NCBI GenBank assembly: GCA_902805865.1
Contig: CADCUK010000070.1
Span: 1-36,284 of the forward strand
Origin: an uncultured Nocardioidaceae bacterium
GTDB taxonomy: Bacteria > Actinomycetota > Actinomycetes > Propionibacteriales > Nocardioidaceae
Length of the DNA: 36,284 bases
Direction of reading: 5' to 3'
Part shown: positions 15,742-23,268 of the stretch, piece by piece
Layout of the letters: each line of letters starts with the position of its first letter
How positions within the stretch are numbered: the first letter of the stretch is position 1
Program-made: the position numbers and the translations under genes
The notes under the pieces: generated by a model
The model's database searches: none
The model's input: the letters and a program-made list of their open reading frames with translations, nothing else
Told to the model about the DNA's origin: nothing

Positions 15742-18243
15742 ATGAGGCAATTCGCAGATCCCAGCCGCTGCCCCGACTGCCGCAGCCCGCTCACCATCGG
15801 CTCCACCACGTGCGCCGAGTGTCGTCTCGAGCTGAGCGGCTCGCTCGGGCTGGAGCTGCTCGCGACGCTCACCCGTGCGGACAGCCTGCTCGCCCAGATG
15901 AGGCAACGGTCCCAGCTGATCGCAACGGCCGCGCCGGCACCACGCCCGGCGCCGACCGCTGCTGCGCCGTACTCTGCTCCTCCGGTCCGCAGCAGCTCGG
16001 TGCCGCAGATCCTGCTGGGGCTCGGCGCCGTGTGCCTCCTGGCGGCGGCCCTGGTGTTCCTCGCGGTCACCTGGTCGGTGATGGGGGTCGGCGGCCGGAC
16101 CGCGACGCTCGTCGGCTTCACCGTGACCACCGGCGCCCTGACGGCGTGGGCCGCCCGGCGCGGGCTGCGGGGTGCAGCCGAGGCGCTCGGGGTCGTCACG
16201 CTCGGCCTGGCGGTGCTCGACCTCTACGGCGCAGACAACGCCGGCTGGTTCGGAGAGCTCACCGAGGCCGGCATGACCACACTCGTCGGGACCGCGCTCG
16301 TCGCCGGCGGGTTGGCGGCGGTGTCCGCCCTGGGCCGAACCGCGGCGAAGGGGTTCACCTCCGGCGAGGTCGCCGTGGTCCTCGGCGCGGCTCTCGTCTC
16401 CATCGGCCTGGCGTCGCAGAGCTGGGGCCACGACGCCACCCGGCTCCTGCTCGCGCTCTGCATCGTGCTGGCGTTGACGGCGGTCGCCTGGTCAATGGTC
16501 GGCACCACCGGCAACCTGTTCAAGGTCGCAGCCTCGCTCCTGGTCCCGGTCGCCGTCCTGGACTGGCTGGCGCTCGTCGTCGTCGGACTCGACGAGCTGG
16601 GGGCGGAGCCGACGATGGCCTCGGCGTGGGGCGACCTCGACGTCTGGCCGCTGCTGGCCGCATCACTCGCGGCGCTGCTCGTCGCCGTGCCGGGGCGCTT
16701 GCCGACGGTTGTCCGGGTCGCGAGTGCGGGCCTCGCACTGGTCCCGCTCGGCGTCGCCGCCTGCGCGCCGGCTGCCGACGAGTCGATCACCGTGGCGATC
16801 CTGGCCGTCATCGCGTTCTCGACCGTGCTCGTCGCGCTGATGACGTTCGCGCCCCGACCCTGGGGTGCCGCCGGGCTGGGCGCCGCTGCGCTGTGCGCGC
16901 TCGCCTTCACCGGCGAGCTGCTGTCCCTGACCGGCGCCGCCCTCGTGCAGTACGCCGACGCGGCATCGATGGCCTGGTCGGGGACCACCGACGGCCGGCT
17001 CCCCGCGGCTGACCTGCTCGACGGCGAGGTCGCTTGGCTCCTGCCGCTCTGCGTCGGTGCGCTGCTGGCGCTCGTCTGGTCAGCCGTCCGGCTGCTCGAG
17101 GAAGGCCGCGCGCTCCCCCGCCCGGTCGTGCTCGGCGTCGCCGCTGGGTCGATGGGAGCCGCCCTCGTCCTGACGCTGCTGCTCCACCCGGTGCCGGTCT
17201 GGACCGTCCTCCTCGTCCTGGTGGCGGGCGGCCTCCTCCTCGCGTACCGGTCGCTGGCACGCGACAGTCTCCCCTCCGCGGCGACCGCGGCTGGAGCGAT
17301 CTCCGCCGCTGTCGTCCTCTCCTGGTACGACGACCAGCTGACCGCCCTGACCGTCGCTGCCGCCCTCGTGGTGGCCGCGGTCCTGCACCTCCGGAGCCGT
17401 CGGGAGGTCGTTGCCACGCTCGCGGGAGCAGCGGTGACCGGTCTGCTCGCCGGGCTGGTGTGGACGGTGGGGGCGATCGCGGACGCACCCGCTGCCTGGG
17501 TGGGACTGGTCGGGCTGCTCCTGCTGTCCGGGCTCGCCCTGGGCCGGCACCGGGTGCCGGCCGGGCTGCGGACTGCCGGCGTGGAGACCGTGCTCGAGCT
17601 GTCAGCCGGGTGCGCGGCCTTCGTGCTCGCGGCCGCCGCTCTCGAGGTCACCGTCGTCTCCGCTCTGCCGGGCTGGCTCGCCGTCTACCTGACCGTCGCG
17701 GGTGTGGCCGCCACGGTGCTGGCGATCATCCGGCGGGACCGCCGACAGGTGGCGTGGCTGGGCGGGCTGCTGCTCGCGGCGGCCACCTGGGTGCGGTTGT
17801 CGGAGATCGGCGTCCAGGAACCCGAGCCCTACACGCTGCCGTCCGCGCTGGCACTCCTCGCCGTCGGGCTGGTGCGCCTCCGTCGGGACGGTTCGGCGAA
17901 CACCCACGAGACGCTGGGTGCAGGTCTCCTCCTGGCGCTCGTGCCGTCCATGCTCTGGGTCGTCGACGAGCCGGGCGGGATCCGGGCGGTGTTCCTCGGA
18001 CTCGCCTGCCTCGGCCTCGTGGTCGGCGGTGCGCAGCTGCGCTGGGTGGCACCGCTCGTCTACGGCGCCTTCGTCGGGCTGGTCGTGGTGCTCGTCGAGG
18101 CCGGGCCGCACGTCGGGGACGCCGTTCCCCGGTGGGCGCTGATCGGGGCGGCCGGAGCACTGCTCATCGCGCTCGGGGTCACCTGGGAGCAGCGGCTGCG
18201 CGATGCCCGGTTGATGACGACGTACTTCCGCGCGCTGCGCTGA
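15742..18243 (+). CDS. Large polytopic membrane protein with N-terminal zinc ribbon (SCO7613 C-terminal-like)
   Basis: 833 aa. The N-terminus carries a zinc ribbon, C10-x2-C13...C24-x2-C27 (CPDC, CAEC), then an Ala/Pro-rich linker to about residue 90. The rest is a run of roughly 20 or more Ala/Leu/Val-rich membrane helices with short charged loops, as in actinobacterial 'SCO7613 C-terminal domain' proteins. No transport or enzyme motif was found. The frame is open to a GTG at 15694 directly after the previous stop; the ATG at 15742 is preferred because it places the zinc ribbon ten residues from the start, though GAAGG is close (1 base). The alternative adds 16 residues. It is probably the last gene of the kinase transcript. 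Confidence 0.8.
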   Translation: MRQFADPSRCPDCRSPLTIGSTTCAECRLELSGSLGLELLATLTRADSLLAQMRQRSQLIATAAPAPRPAPTAAAPYSAPPVRSSSVPQILLGLGAVCLLAAALVFLAVTWSVMGVGGRTATLVGFTVTTGALTAWAARRGLRGAAEALGVVTLGLAVLDLYGADNAGWFGELTEAGMTTLVGTALVAGGLAAVSALGRTAAKGFTSGEVAVVLGAALVSIGLASQSWGHDATRLLLALCIVLALTAVAWSMVGTTGNLFKVAASLLVPVAVLDWLALVVVGLDELGAEPTMASAWGDLDVWPLLAASLAALLVAVPGRLPTVVRVASAGLALVPLGVAACAPAADESITVAILAVIAFSTVLVALMTFAPRPWGAAGLGAAALCALAFTGELLSLTGAALVQYADAASMAWSGTTDGRLPAADLLDGEVAWLLPLCVGALLALVWSAVRLLEEGRALPRPVVLGVAAGSMGAALVLTLLLHPVPVWTVLLVLVAGGLLLAYRSLARDSLPSAATAAGAISAAVVLSWYDDQLTALTVAAALVVAAVLHLRSRREVVATLAGAAVTGLLAGLVWTVGAIADAPAAWVGLVGLLLLSGLALGRHRVPAGLRTAGVETVLELSAGCAAFVLAAAALEVTVVSALPGWLAVYLTVAGVAATVLAIIRRDRRQVAWLGGLLLAAATWVRLSEIGVQEPEPYTLPSALALLAVGLVRLRRDGSANTHETLGAGLLLALVPSMLWVVDEPGGIRAVFLGLACLGLVVGGAQLRWVAPLVYGAFVGLVVVLVEAGPHVGDAVPRWALIGAAGALLIALGVTWEQRLRDARLMTTYFRALR

Positions 18244-18285
18244 GGACGCGACAAGTCGGCTCGGATCAGGCCTGAGGACGCGACA
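18241..18285. repeat. 13-bp direct repeat
   Basis: TGAGGACGCGACA occurs at 18241-18253 (its TGA is the stop codon of the upstream membrane-protein gene) and again at 18273-18285, 32 bases apart start to start. Both copies are followed after two bases by TCGG. Confidence 0.6.
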
Positions 18286-18293
18286 GCTCGGGC

Positions 18294-18335
18294 GAAAAAT
18301 GGCGCACGGGGGCGGGCCTGGAGCCCGCCCCCGTG
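18294..18335 (-). terminator. Terminator of bldC
   Basis: A perfect 13-bp GC-rich stem, 18305-18317 with 18323-18335, has a 5-base loop. On the minus strand it follows the bldC stop by 31 bases and is followed by CGCCATTTTTC, giving a T5 run. It may also stop transcription arriving from the membrane-protein gene on the plus strand. Confidence 0.85.
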
Positions 18336-18366
18336 AAGGAGCGTCAGTGCGTCGGCCGTTGAGCCG

Positions 18367-18579
18367 TCAGTCCTCGCCTCGCCGCTGCTCGGGAAGCATG
18401 CCGCTGAGCAGCTCCCGAACCTCGGACTCACGGTACCGACGGTGGCCGCCGAGTGTTCTGATCGAGCTGAGCTTCCCTGCCTTGGCCCACCGCGTGACGG
18501 TCTTCGGGTCGACGCGGAACATCGACGCGACTTCAGCGGGTGTGAGCAGAGCTTCTGACTCGGGCGGTCGCGTGTCCAT
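18367..18579 (-). CDS. bldC: BldC, MerR-like developmental regulator
   Basis: 70 aa, nearly the length of Streptomyces BldC (68 aa), and almost entirely one winged helix of the MerR type: LLTPAEVASMFRVDPKTVTRWAKAGKL is the helix-turn-helix (about 11-37) and SIRTLGGHRRYRESEV the wing. No effector domain is present. In Streptomyces BldC binds direct repeats cooperatively and controls the timing of development; in a non-sporulating actinobacterium it would control other genes. AGGGGA lies 8 bases before the ATG at 18579. A longer frame upstream has no family sequence. Neighbouring vdh on the opposite strand repeats the Streptomyces arrangement. Followed by a strong terminator. Confidence 0.95.
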   Translation of the reverse strand: MDTRPPESEALLTPAEVASMFRVDPKTVTRWAKAGKLSSIRTLGGHRRYRESEVRELLSGMLPEQRRGED

Positions 18580-18652
18580 GCGAGTTCCCCTATGTGTTGA
18601 TTCCCCAAGTTCCGAGAGAGATACCCCACCGTCTCCCGGCCGTTCCTGACCC

Positions 18653-18682
18653 ACTGTAGGCCCAGGGGGAAAACTAGGACAA
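18653..18682 (-). promoter_or_regulatory. Candidate bldC promoter
   Basis: On the minus strand TTGTCC (18677-18682), an 18-base spacer and TACAGT (18653-18658) form a plausible promoter, giving a leader of about 66 bases. The region 18580-18877 between bldC and vdh otherwise holds no gene; nothing else was identified in it. Confidence 0.45.
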
Positions 18683-18877
18683 TAGTCTGATACGGACTGA
18701 ACGGTAAATCGGGACCATAAGCCCCCTGCCGCAGGCGGAAGTCCTCGGCCCGCGAGTGGCGCCGCGTATCGTGTGACCCAGGTCGCACACCCGCGGCCCT
18801 GCCCGACCGGGCCCGTCACCGCAGTGGCCTGGAACACCAGCCCGCACCATCCCCGTGGGCGTCCGAAGGAGTCACCG

Positions 18878-19990
18878 TTGCCAGCCGCACCCCCAGCCGA
18901 ACCCGCACCATCAGCCGTCTTCGATCATCTTGCCGGTCATGAGCAGGTCGTCTTCTGCCACGACGAGCCGACCGGCCTCCGCGCGATCATCGCGATCCAC
19001 TCCACGGCTCTCGGCCCCGCGCTGGGCGGCACCCGCTTCTACCCCTATCCCGACGAGCAGTCCGCGGTGAAGGACGCCCTCGCGCTGTCCCGCTCGATGA
19101 CGTACAAGGCCGCGGCGGCCGGGCTCGACCTCGGCGGCGGCAAGGCGGTCATCATCGGCGACCCGCGCCGGCTGAAGACCGAGGCGCTCCTCCGGGCGTA
19201 CGGGCGCTTCGTCGAGAGCCTCAACGGGCGCTACCTCACCGCTTGCGACGTCGGCACAGTCAGCGAGGACATGGATGTCGTCGCGCGGGAGTGCCGCTTC
19301 GTCACCGGCCGCACGGTCGCCCACGGCGGCGCAGGCGACTCGTCGGTGCTCACGGCGTACGGCGTGTTCCAGGGCATGCGTGCCGCCGCCCAACGGAGCT
19401 GGGGCTCCCCGACGCTGGCCGGACGCAGGGTCGGCGTGGCCGGCGTCGGCAAGGTCGGCCGGCACCTCGTGGGCCACCTCGTCGAGGACGGCGCCGACGT
19501 CGTCGTGACCGACGTCAACCCGGATGCCGTCGCCGCGGTCCGAATTCAGCACCCAGGCGTGAGGTCGGTCGACAGCACCGAGGCGCTGGTCGCAGGCCCG
19601 CTCGACGTCTACGCGCCGTGCGCGCTGGGCGGTGCGATCGACGACGAGGTCGCGGAGGTCCTCGGCGCCAGCGGCACGGCCACCGTCGTCTGCGGCGCCG
19701 CCAACAACCAGCTGGCGCACGTCGGCATCGGCAAGACGCTGGCCGACAAGGGCGTGCTCTACGCGCCCGACTACGTCGTCAACGCCGGTGGGCTCATCCA
19801 GGTCGCCGACGAGCTCGAGGGGTTCTCGTTCGAGCGCGCGAAGACACGGGCGGAGGCGATCTTCGCGTCCACGCTGGAGGTGTTCCGCATCGCCGACGAG
19901 GACGGGGTGCCCCCGGCAGTGGCCGCGGACCGGCTCGCCGAGCGCCGCATCGCCGAGGTCGGCCGGCTGCGCGGCGGCTGGCTCGGCTAG
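18878..19990 (+). CDS. vdh: Valine/leucine-type amino-acid dehydrogenase
   Basis: 370 aa from a TTG start. It belongs to the Glu/Leu/Phe/Val dehydrogenase family and probably deaminates branched-chain amino acids with NAD+. The N-terminal domain has substrate Lys77 ([10 protein letters not shown]), catalytic Lys89 (DLGGGKAVI) and the conserved Asp124 (TACDVGT). The NAD domain has GVGKVG (189-194). The frame is open to 18773, but the added residues are Pro/Arg-rich and unlike the family, while AAGGAG lies 6 bases before the TTG at 18878, fixing that start. Next to bldC and followed by DUF3073-purM-purF, as in Streptomyces, where the gene is vdh; leucine or phenylalanine preference cannot be excluded. 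A 17-bp hairpin ends it. Confidence 0.9.
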   Translation: MPAAPPAEPAPSAVFDHLAGHEQVVFCHDEPTGLRAIIAIHSTALGPALGGTRFYPYPDEQSAVKDALALSRSMTYKAAAAGLDLGGGKAVIIGDPRRLKTEALLRAYGRFVESLNGRYLTACDVGTVSEDMDVVARECRFVTGRTVAHGGAGDSSVLTAYGVFQGMRAAAQRSWGSPTLAGRRVGVAGVGKVGRHLVGHLVEDGADVVVTDVNPDAVAAVRIQHPGVRSVDSTEALVAGPLDVYAPCALGGAIDDEVAEVLGASGTATVVCGAANNQLAHVGIGKTLADKGVLYAPDYVVNAGGLIQVADELEGFSFERAKTRAEAIFASTLEVFRIADEDGVPPAVAADRLAERRIAEVGRLRGGWLG

Positions 19991-20013
19991 GCCCGCGGCC
20001 CGGCCAGAGACCG

Positions 20014-20050
20014 TGACGGAGGCCGGGCGCCCAGCGCCCGGCCTCCGTCA
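20014..20050. terminator. Bidirectional hairpin between vdh and DUF3073
   Basis: A perfect 17-bp stem, 20014-20030 with 20034-20050, has a 3-base CCA loop, midway between two convergent stop codons. No T-run is present, so it may act as a GC-rich terminator or an mRNA 3' block for both genes. Confidence 0.75.
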
Positions 20051-20055
20051 GTCGT

Positions 20056-20259
20056 TCAGTCCCGGTCGGACGGGTCGGCGTAGTCCGACCACTCGTCGAG
20101 CTCGTCGGAGTCGTCGACCTTCTCGTCGGAGGAGGCCGGAGGCCTGTCCGGTCCTGAGTGCAGCTCTTGGGCCAGCGCGCTGAAGTCCGTCTGATGAGTG
20201 CGGTACTTCAGATCGCGGGCGACCTTGGTCTGCTTAGCCTTCGCACGGCCGCGCCCCAT
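20056..20259 (-). CDS. DUF3073 domain-containing protein
   Basis: 67 aa. The basic N-terminus MGRGRAKAKQTKVARDLKY is followed by THQTDFSALAQEL and a strongly acidic tail (DDSDELDEWSDYADPSD). This is the DUF3073 family, restricted to actinobacteria and commonly placed next to purM. The split charge suggests nucleic-acid or ribosome contact, but no role is established. GAGGGGG lies 8 bases before the ATG. It is 186 bases downstream of purM on the same strand, a gap that holds a perfect 14-bp palindrome, so it may have its own promoter. Confidence 0.92.
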   Translation of the reverse strand: MGRGRAKAKQTKVARDLKYRTHQTDFSALAQELHSGPDRPPASSDEKVDDSDELDEWSDYADPSDRD

Positions 20260-20389
20260 AGGGTCGACCCCCTCGCAATTTCTTGGCCGGCGTCACGAAA
20301 CCCCGGCCACCCACCCCTCATCTCGAGGTGCGCGCCGAGGACACATGCGTTCCGGTCTGACCAATGGTGTGTCTCGTGCGGACAAGGCT

Positions 20390-20403
20390 ACCTGGCGCCA
20401 GGT
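20390..20403. promoter_or_regulatory. Perfect 14-bp palindrome upstream of DUF3073
   Basis: ACCTGGCGCCAGGT lies in the 186-base gap between purM and DUF3073, 130 bases before the DUF3073 start. It could be a repressor operator or a chance GC-rich palindrome. No flanking -10/-35 pair was clearly seen. Confidence 0.3.
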
Positions 20404-20445
20404 GACTCTTGCATCTCAGAGGGGAAGTCGGTCCCGACGAGTCGT

Positions 20446-21543
20446 TCACCAGCCCGGGTGGGAGCCCTCCATCAGCACCGTGCCGCCCGTGCCACCGGTC
20501 GGGTCGGCCATCGAGACCTCTCCGCAGACCCAGGCGTGCACCCCGTGGTCGCCCAGGACCGTGAGCACCCGGTTCACGTCGACCGGGTCGACGACCGCGA
20601 CCATGCCGACCCCCTGGTTGAGGGTCTTCTCCAGGTCGGCCTGCGCGACCCGCCCCACGTCCCGCACGAGCTGGAACACCGGCTGCGGCGTCCAGGTGCC
20701 GCGGTCGATGCGCACCGACACCTCCTCGGGCAGCACCCGCTCCAGGTTCGCGGCGAGTCCACCGCCGGTGATGTGCGACATCGCGTGCGTCTTGGTCTCC
20801 CGCGCCAGGGCCAAGCAGGCCTTGGCGTAGATCTTCGTCGGCTCGAGCAGCTCCTCGCCGAGGGTCCGGCCGAGGTCGTCGACGTGCCGGTCGAGCGCCC
20901 ACCCAGCTCCGGCCTCGCTGAGCAGCACGTGGCGGACCAGGGAGTAGCCGTTGCTGTGCAGCCCGCTGGACCGCATCGCGACCACCAGGTCCCCCGGTCG
21001 AACCCGGCCGGGGCCGAGCAGGTGGGTCGCCTCGACGACGCCGGTGGTGGAGCCCGCGATGTCGTACTCGTCGGGGCCGAGCAGCCCGGGGTGCTCGGCC
21101 GTCTCGCCGCCCAGCAGGGCGCACCCCGCCTGCACGCACGCCTCGGCGATGCCCTGGACGATCGCGGCGATGCGCTCCGGCACCACGCGCCCGGTGGCGA
21201 TGTAGTCGGTGAGGAACAGCGGCTCTGCGCCGCAGACGACGAGGTCGTCCACCAGCATCCCGACGAGGTCGAAGCCGATGGTGTGGTGCACGTCCATCGC
21301 CTGCGCCACGGCGACCTTGGTGCCGACGCCGTCGGCGCTGGCGGCGAGCAGCGGCCGCTCGTACCTCTTCAGCGCGCTCGCGTCGAACAGCCCGGCGAAG
21401 CCGCCGATGCCGCCGAGCACCTCGGGCCTGCGGGCCTTCTCGACCCAGACCTTCATCAGCTCGACGGCCTTGTCGCCGGCCTCGATCGAGACGCCGGCCT
21501 GCTCGTAGGTCGCTCCGGGCTGGCCGGAGGAGGTGTCGGTCAC
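20446..21543 (-). CDS. purM: Phosphoribosylformylglycinamidine cyclo-ligase (AIR synthetase)
   Basis: 365 aa. It closes the imidazole ring: FGAM + ATP to AIR, the fifth step of purine synthesis. Family marks: GGIGGFAGLF (44-53), the ATP/substrate loop SADGVGTKVAVA (69-80), DLVGMLVDDLVVCGAEPLFLTDY (92-114 region), GGETAEHPG and HSNGYSLVR. The GTG start at 21543 has GGAAGGG 6 bases ahead. It lies 70 bases downstream of purF on the same strand, so the two are probably co-transcribed. The last residues are Gly/Thr-rich and specific to this lineage. Confidence 0.97.
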   Translation of the reverse strand: MTDTSSGQPGATYEQAGVSIEAGDKAVELMKVWVEKARRPEVLGGIGGFAGLFDASALKRYERPLLAASADGVGTKVAVAQAMDVHHTIGFDLVGMLVDDLVVCGAEPLFLTDYIATGRVVPERIAAIVQGIAEACVQAGCALLGGETAEHPGLLGPDEYDIAGSTTGVVEATHLLGPGRVRPGDLVVAMRSSGLHSNGYSLVRHVLLSEAGAGWALDRHVDDLGRTLGEELLEPTKIYAKACLALARETKTHAMSHITGGGLAANLERVLPEEVSVRIDRGTWTPQPVFQLVRDVGRVAQADLEKTLNQGVGMVAVVDPVDVNRVLTVLGDHGVHAWVCGEVSMADPTGGTGGTVLMEGSHPGW

Positions 21544-21570
21544 GCTGGGCCCTTCCGTTCAGTCCTGCAC

Positions 21571-21607
21571 GAGTGACGTCTCGACCTCGCGCGAGCGACG
21601 TCTCGAC
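21571..21607. repeat. 15-bp imperfect direct repeat in the purF-purM gap
   Basis: GAGTGACGTCTCGAC (21571-21585) and GAGCGACGTCTCGAC (21593-21607) differ at one base and have a 22-base period. Each contains the palindrome GACGTC. They fill most of the 70-base spacer between purF and purM. Confidence 0.6.
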
Positions 21608-21613
21608 GAGGCA

Positions 21614-23224
21614 TCAGGGGCGGCTGAGGGCGTCGGCCGCGCCGCCGGCCAGCCCGACCGGCACACCTTCGACGTCCCGGTGGTCCCGGCTGTCCCGGGG
21701 GCCGGCCTGGTGCGTCACGTCGCTCAGCGGCAGGGACCGCTCGAGGAGGTGCTTGCCGAGCAGCGCCTCGTCGGGCAGGTCGATCGGGTAGCTGCCGTCG
21801 AAGCACGCGAGGCAGAGCCGGTCCCGTGGCTGGTCGGTGGCCGCGATCATGTCGTCCTCGGAGAGGTAGCCGAGGCTGTCCGCACCGATGCTGGCCCGGA
21901 TCTCCTCGACGCCGAGGCCGGTGGCGATGAGCTCGGCGCGGGTCGCGAAGTCGATGCCGTAGAAGCAGGGCCACTTGACCGGGGGCGCGGAGATCCTGAC
22001 GTGCACCTCGCGGGCACCGGCCTCGCGGAGCATGCGGATCTGCGCACGCTGGGTGTTGCCGCGCACGATCGTGTCGTCGACGACCACGAGCCGCTTGCCG
22101 CGGATGACGTGCTCGAGCGGGTTCAGCTTCAACCGGATGCCGAGCTGTCGGAGGGTCTGCGAGGGCTGGATGAACGTGCGGCCGACGTACGCGTTCTTGA
22201 CGAACCCCTGCCCGTAGGGGATGCCGCTCGCCTCCGCGTAGCCGATCGCCGCGGGGGTGCCGGACTCCGGGACCGGGATGACGAGCTCGGCGTCGACCGG
22301 GTACGCCGCAGCGAGCCGCCGGCCCATCTCGACCCGTGCCTCGTGCACACCGCGCCCGGCGATCGTGGCGTCGGGACGGGCGAGGTAGACGTACTCGAAG
22401 ACACAGCCCTTGGGGGCGGGCTCGGCGAACTGGTGGGACCGGAGACCGTTGTCGTCGATGACGATCAGCTCGCCCGGCTCGATCTCCCGGACCACGCGGG
22501 CGCCGACGGTGGCCAGCGCGGCGTCCTCGCTCGCGATGACCCAGCCGTTCTCCAGCCGGCCGAGGACCAGCGGCCGGATGCCCTGGGGGTCGCGGGCGGC
22601 GTACAACGCGTGCTCGTCCATGAAGACGAACGAGAAGGCACCACGGATCGTCGGCAGCAGCTCGAGCGCGGACTCCTCGATGGTCCGGTCGGCGTCGGCT
22701 GCCAGCAGCGTGGTCACCAGGCTGGTGTCGTTGGTCGCGACGACATGGTCGCGGTGCCGGGAGGGGATGTCGAGCTCGCCGCCGACGGACGCGAGGTCGT
22801 CCACCCGCTGCGCGAGGTCGCGGGTGTTCGTCAGGTTCCCGTTGTGGGCCAGCGCGATGGAGCCGTTGGCCGTCGGGCGGAACGTCGGCTGCGCGTTGTG
22901 CCAGGTGCTCGCCCCGGTCGTCGAGTAGCGGGTGTGGCCGATCGCGAGGTGACCTTGCAGCGACTCCAGCGTGGCCTCGTCGAACGCCTGCGAGACCAGC
23001 CCCATGTCCTTGTAGACGAGGATCTGCCGGCCGTTGCTCACCGCGATGCCGGCGGACTCCTGCCCGCGGTGCTGGAGGGCGTAGAGGCCGAAGTACGTCA
23101 GCTTGGCGACGTCCTCGTTGGGGGCCCACACACCGAAGACCCCGCACGCGTCCTGGGGTCCCTTCTCCTGCGGGTCCAGGTCGTGGGTCAGACGGCCGTC
23201 ACCGGAGCGCGTTGGACGGGGCAC
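21614..23224 (-). CDS. purF: Amidophosphoribosyltransferase
   Basis: 536 aa. It commits PRPP and glutamine to phosphoribosylamine, the first step of purine synthesis. A propeptide of 26 residues precedes the nucleophile Cys27 (QDACGVFGV), which starts the Ntn-glutaminase domain; the PRPP loop is VVVDDTIVRGNT (380-391). Cys274, Cys420, Cys471 and Cys474 match the positions expected for the 4Fe-4S cluster of the Bacillus-type enzyme, so this is the iron-sulfur form. The GTG at 23224 has TAGACT 7 bases ahead and no ribosome site, indicating a leaderless start. It is 44 bases downstream of the dipeptidase stop and 70 bases upstream of purM. Confidence 0.97.
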   Translation of the reverse strand: MPRPTRSGDGRLTHDLDPQEKGPQDACGVFGVWAPNEDVAKLTYFGLYALQHRGQESAGIAVSNGRQILVYKDMGLVSQAFDEATLESLQGHLAIGHTRYSTTGASTWHNAQPTFRPTANGSIALAHNGNLTNTRDLAQRVDDLASVGGELDIPSRHRDHVVATNDTSLVTTLLAADADRTIEESALELLPTIRGAFSFVFMDEHALYAARDPQGIRPLVLGRLENGWVIASEDAALATVGARVVREIEPGELIVIDDNGLRSHQFAEPAPKGCVFEYVYLARPDATIAGRGVHEARVEMGRRLAAAYPVDAELVIPVPESGTPAAIGYAEASGIPYGQGFVKNAYVGRTFIQPSQTLRQLGIRLKLNPLEHVIRGKRLVVVDDTIVRGNTQRAQIRMLREAGAREVHVRISAPPVKWPCFYGIDFATRAELIATGLGVEEIRASIGADSLGYLSEDDMIAATDQPRDRLCLACFDGSYPIDLPDEALLGKHLLERSLPLSDVTHQAGPRDSRDHRDVEGVPVGLAGGAADALSRP

Positions 23225-23231
23225 GGCGCCG

Positions 23232-23263
23232 AGTCTACGGGGTCCGGGAGGCCCTCACGGACC
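23232..23263 (-). promoter_or_regulatory. Leaderless purF promoter with overlapping palindrome
   Basis: Minus-strand TAGACT (23232-23237) lies 7 bases before the GTG at 23224. GGTCCG (23241-23246) and CGGACC (23258-23263) form an inverted repeat with an 11-base centre across the spacer and expected -35 region, so it is a candidate operator. In read-through RNA from the dipeptidase it would instead be a hairpin. Confidence 0.45.
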
Positions 23264-23268
23264 GGCGC

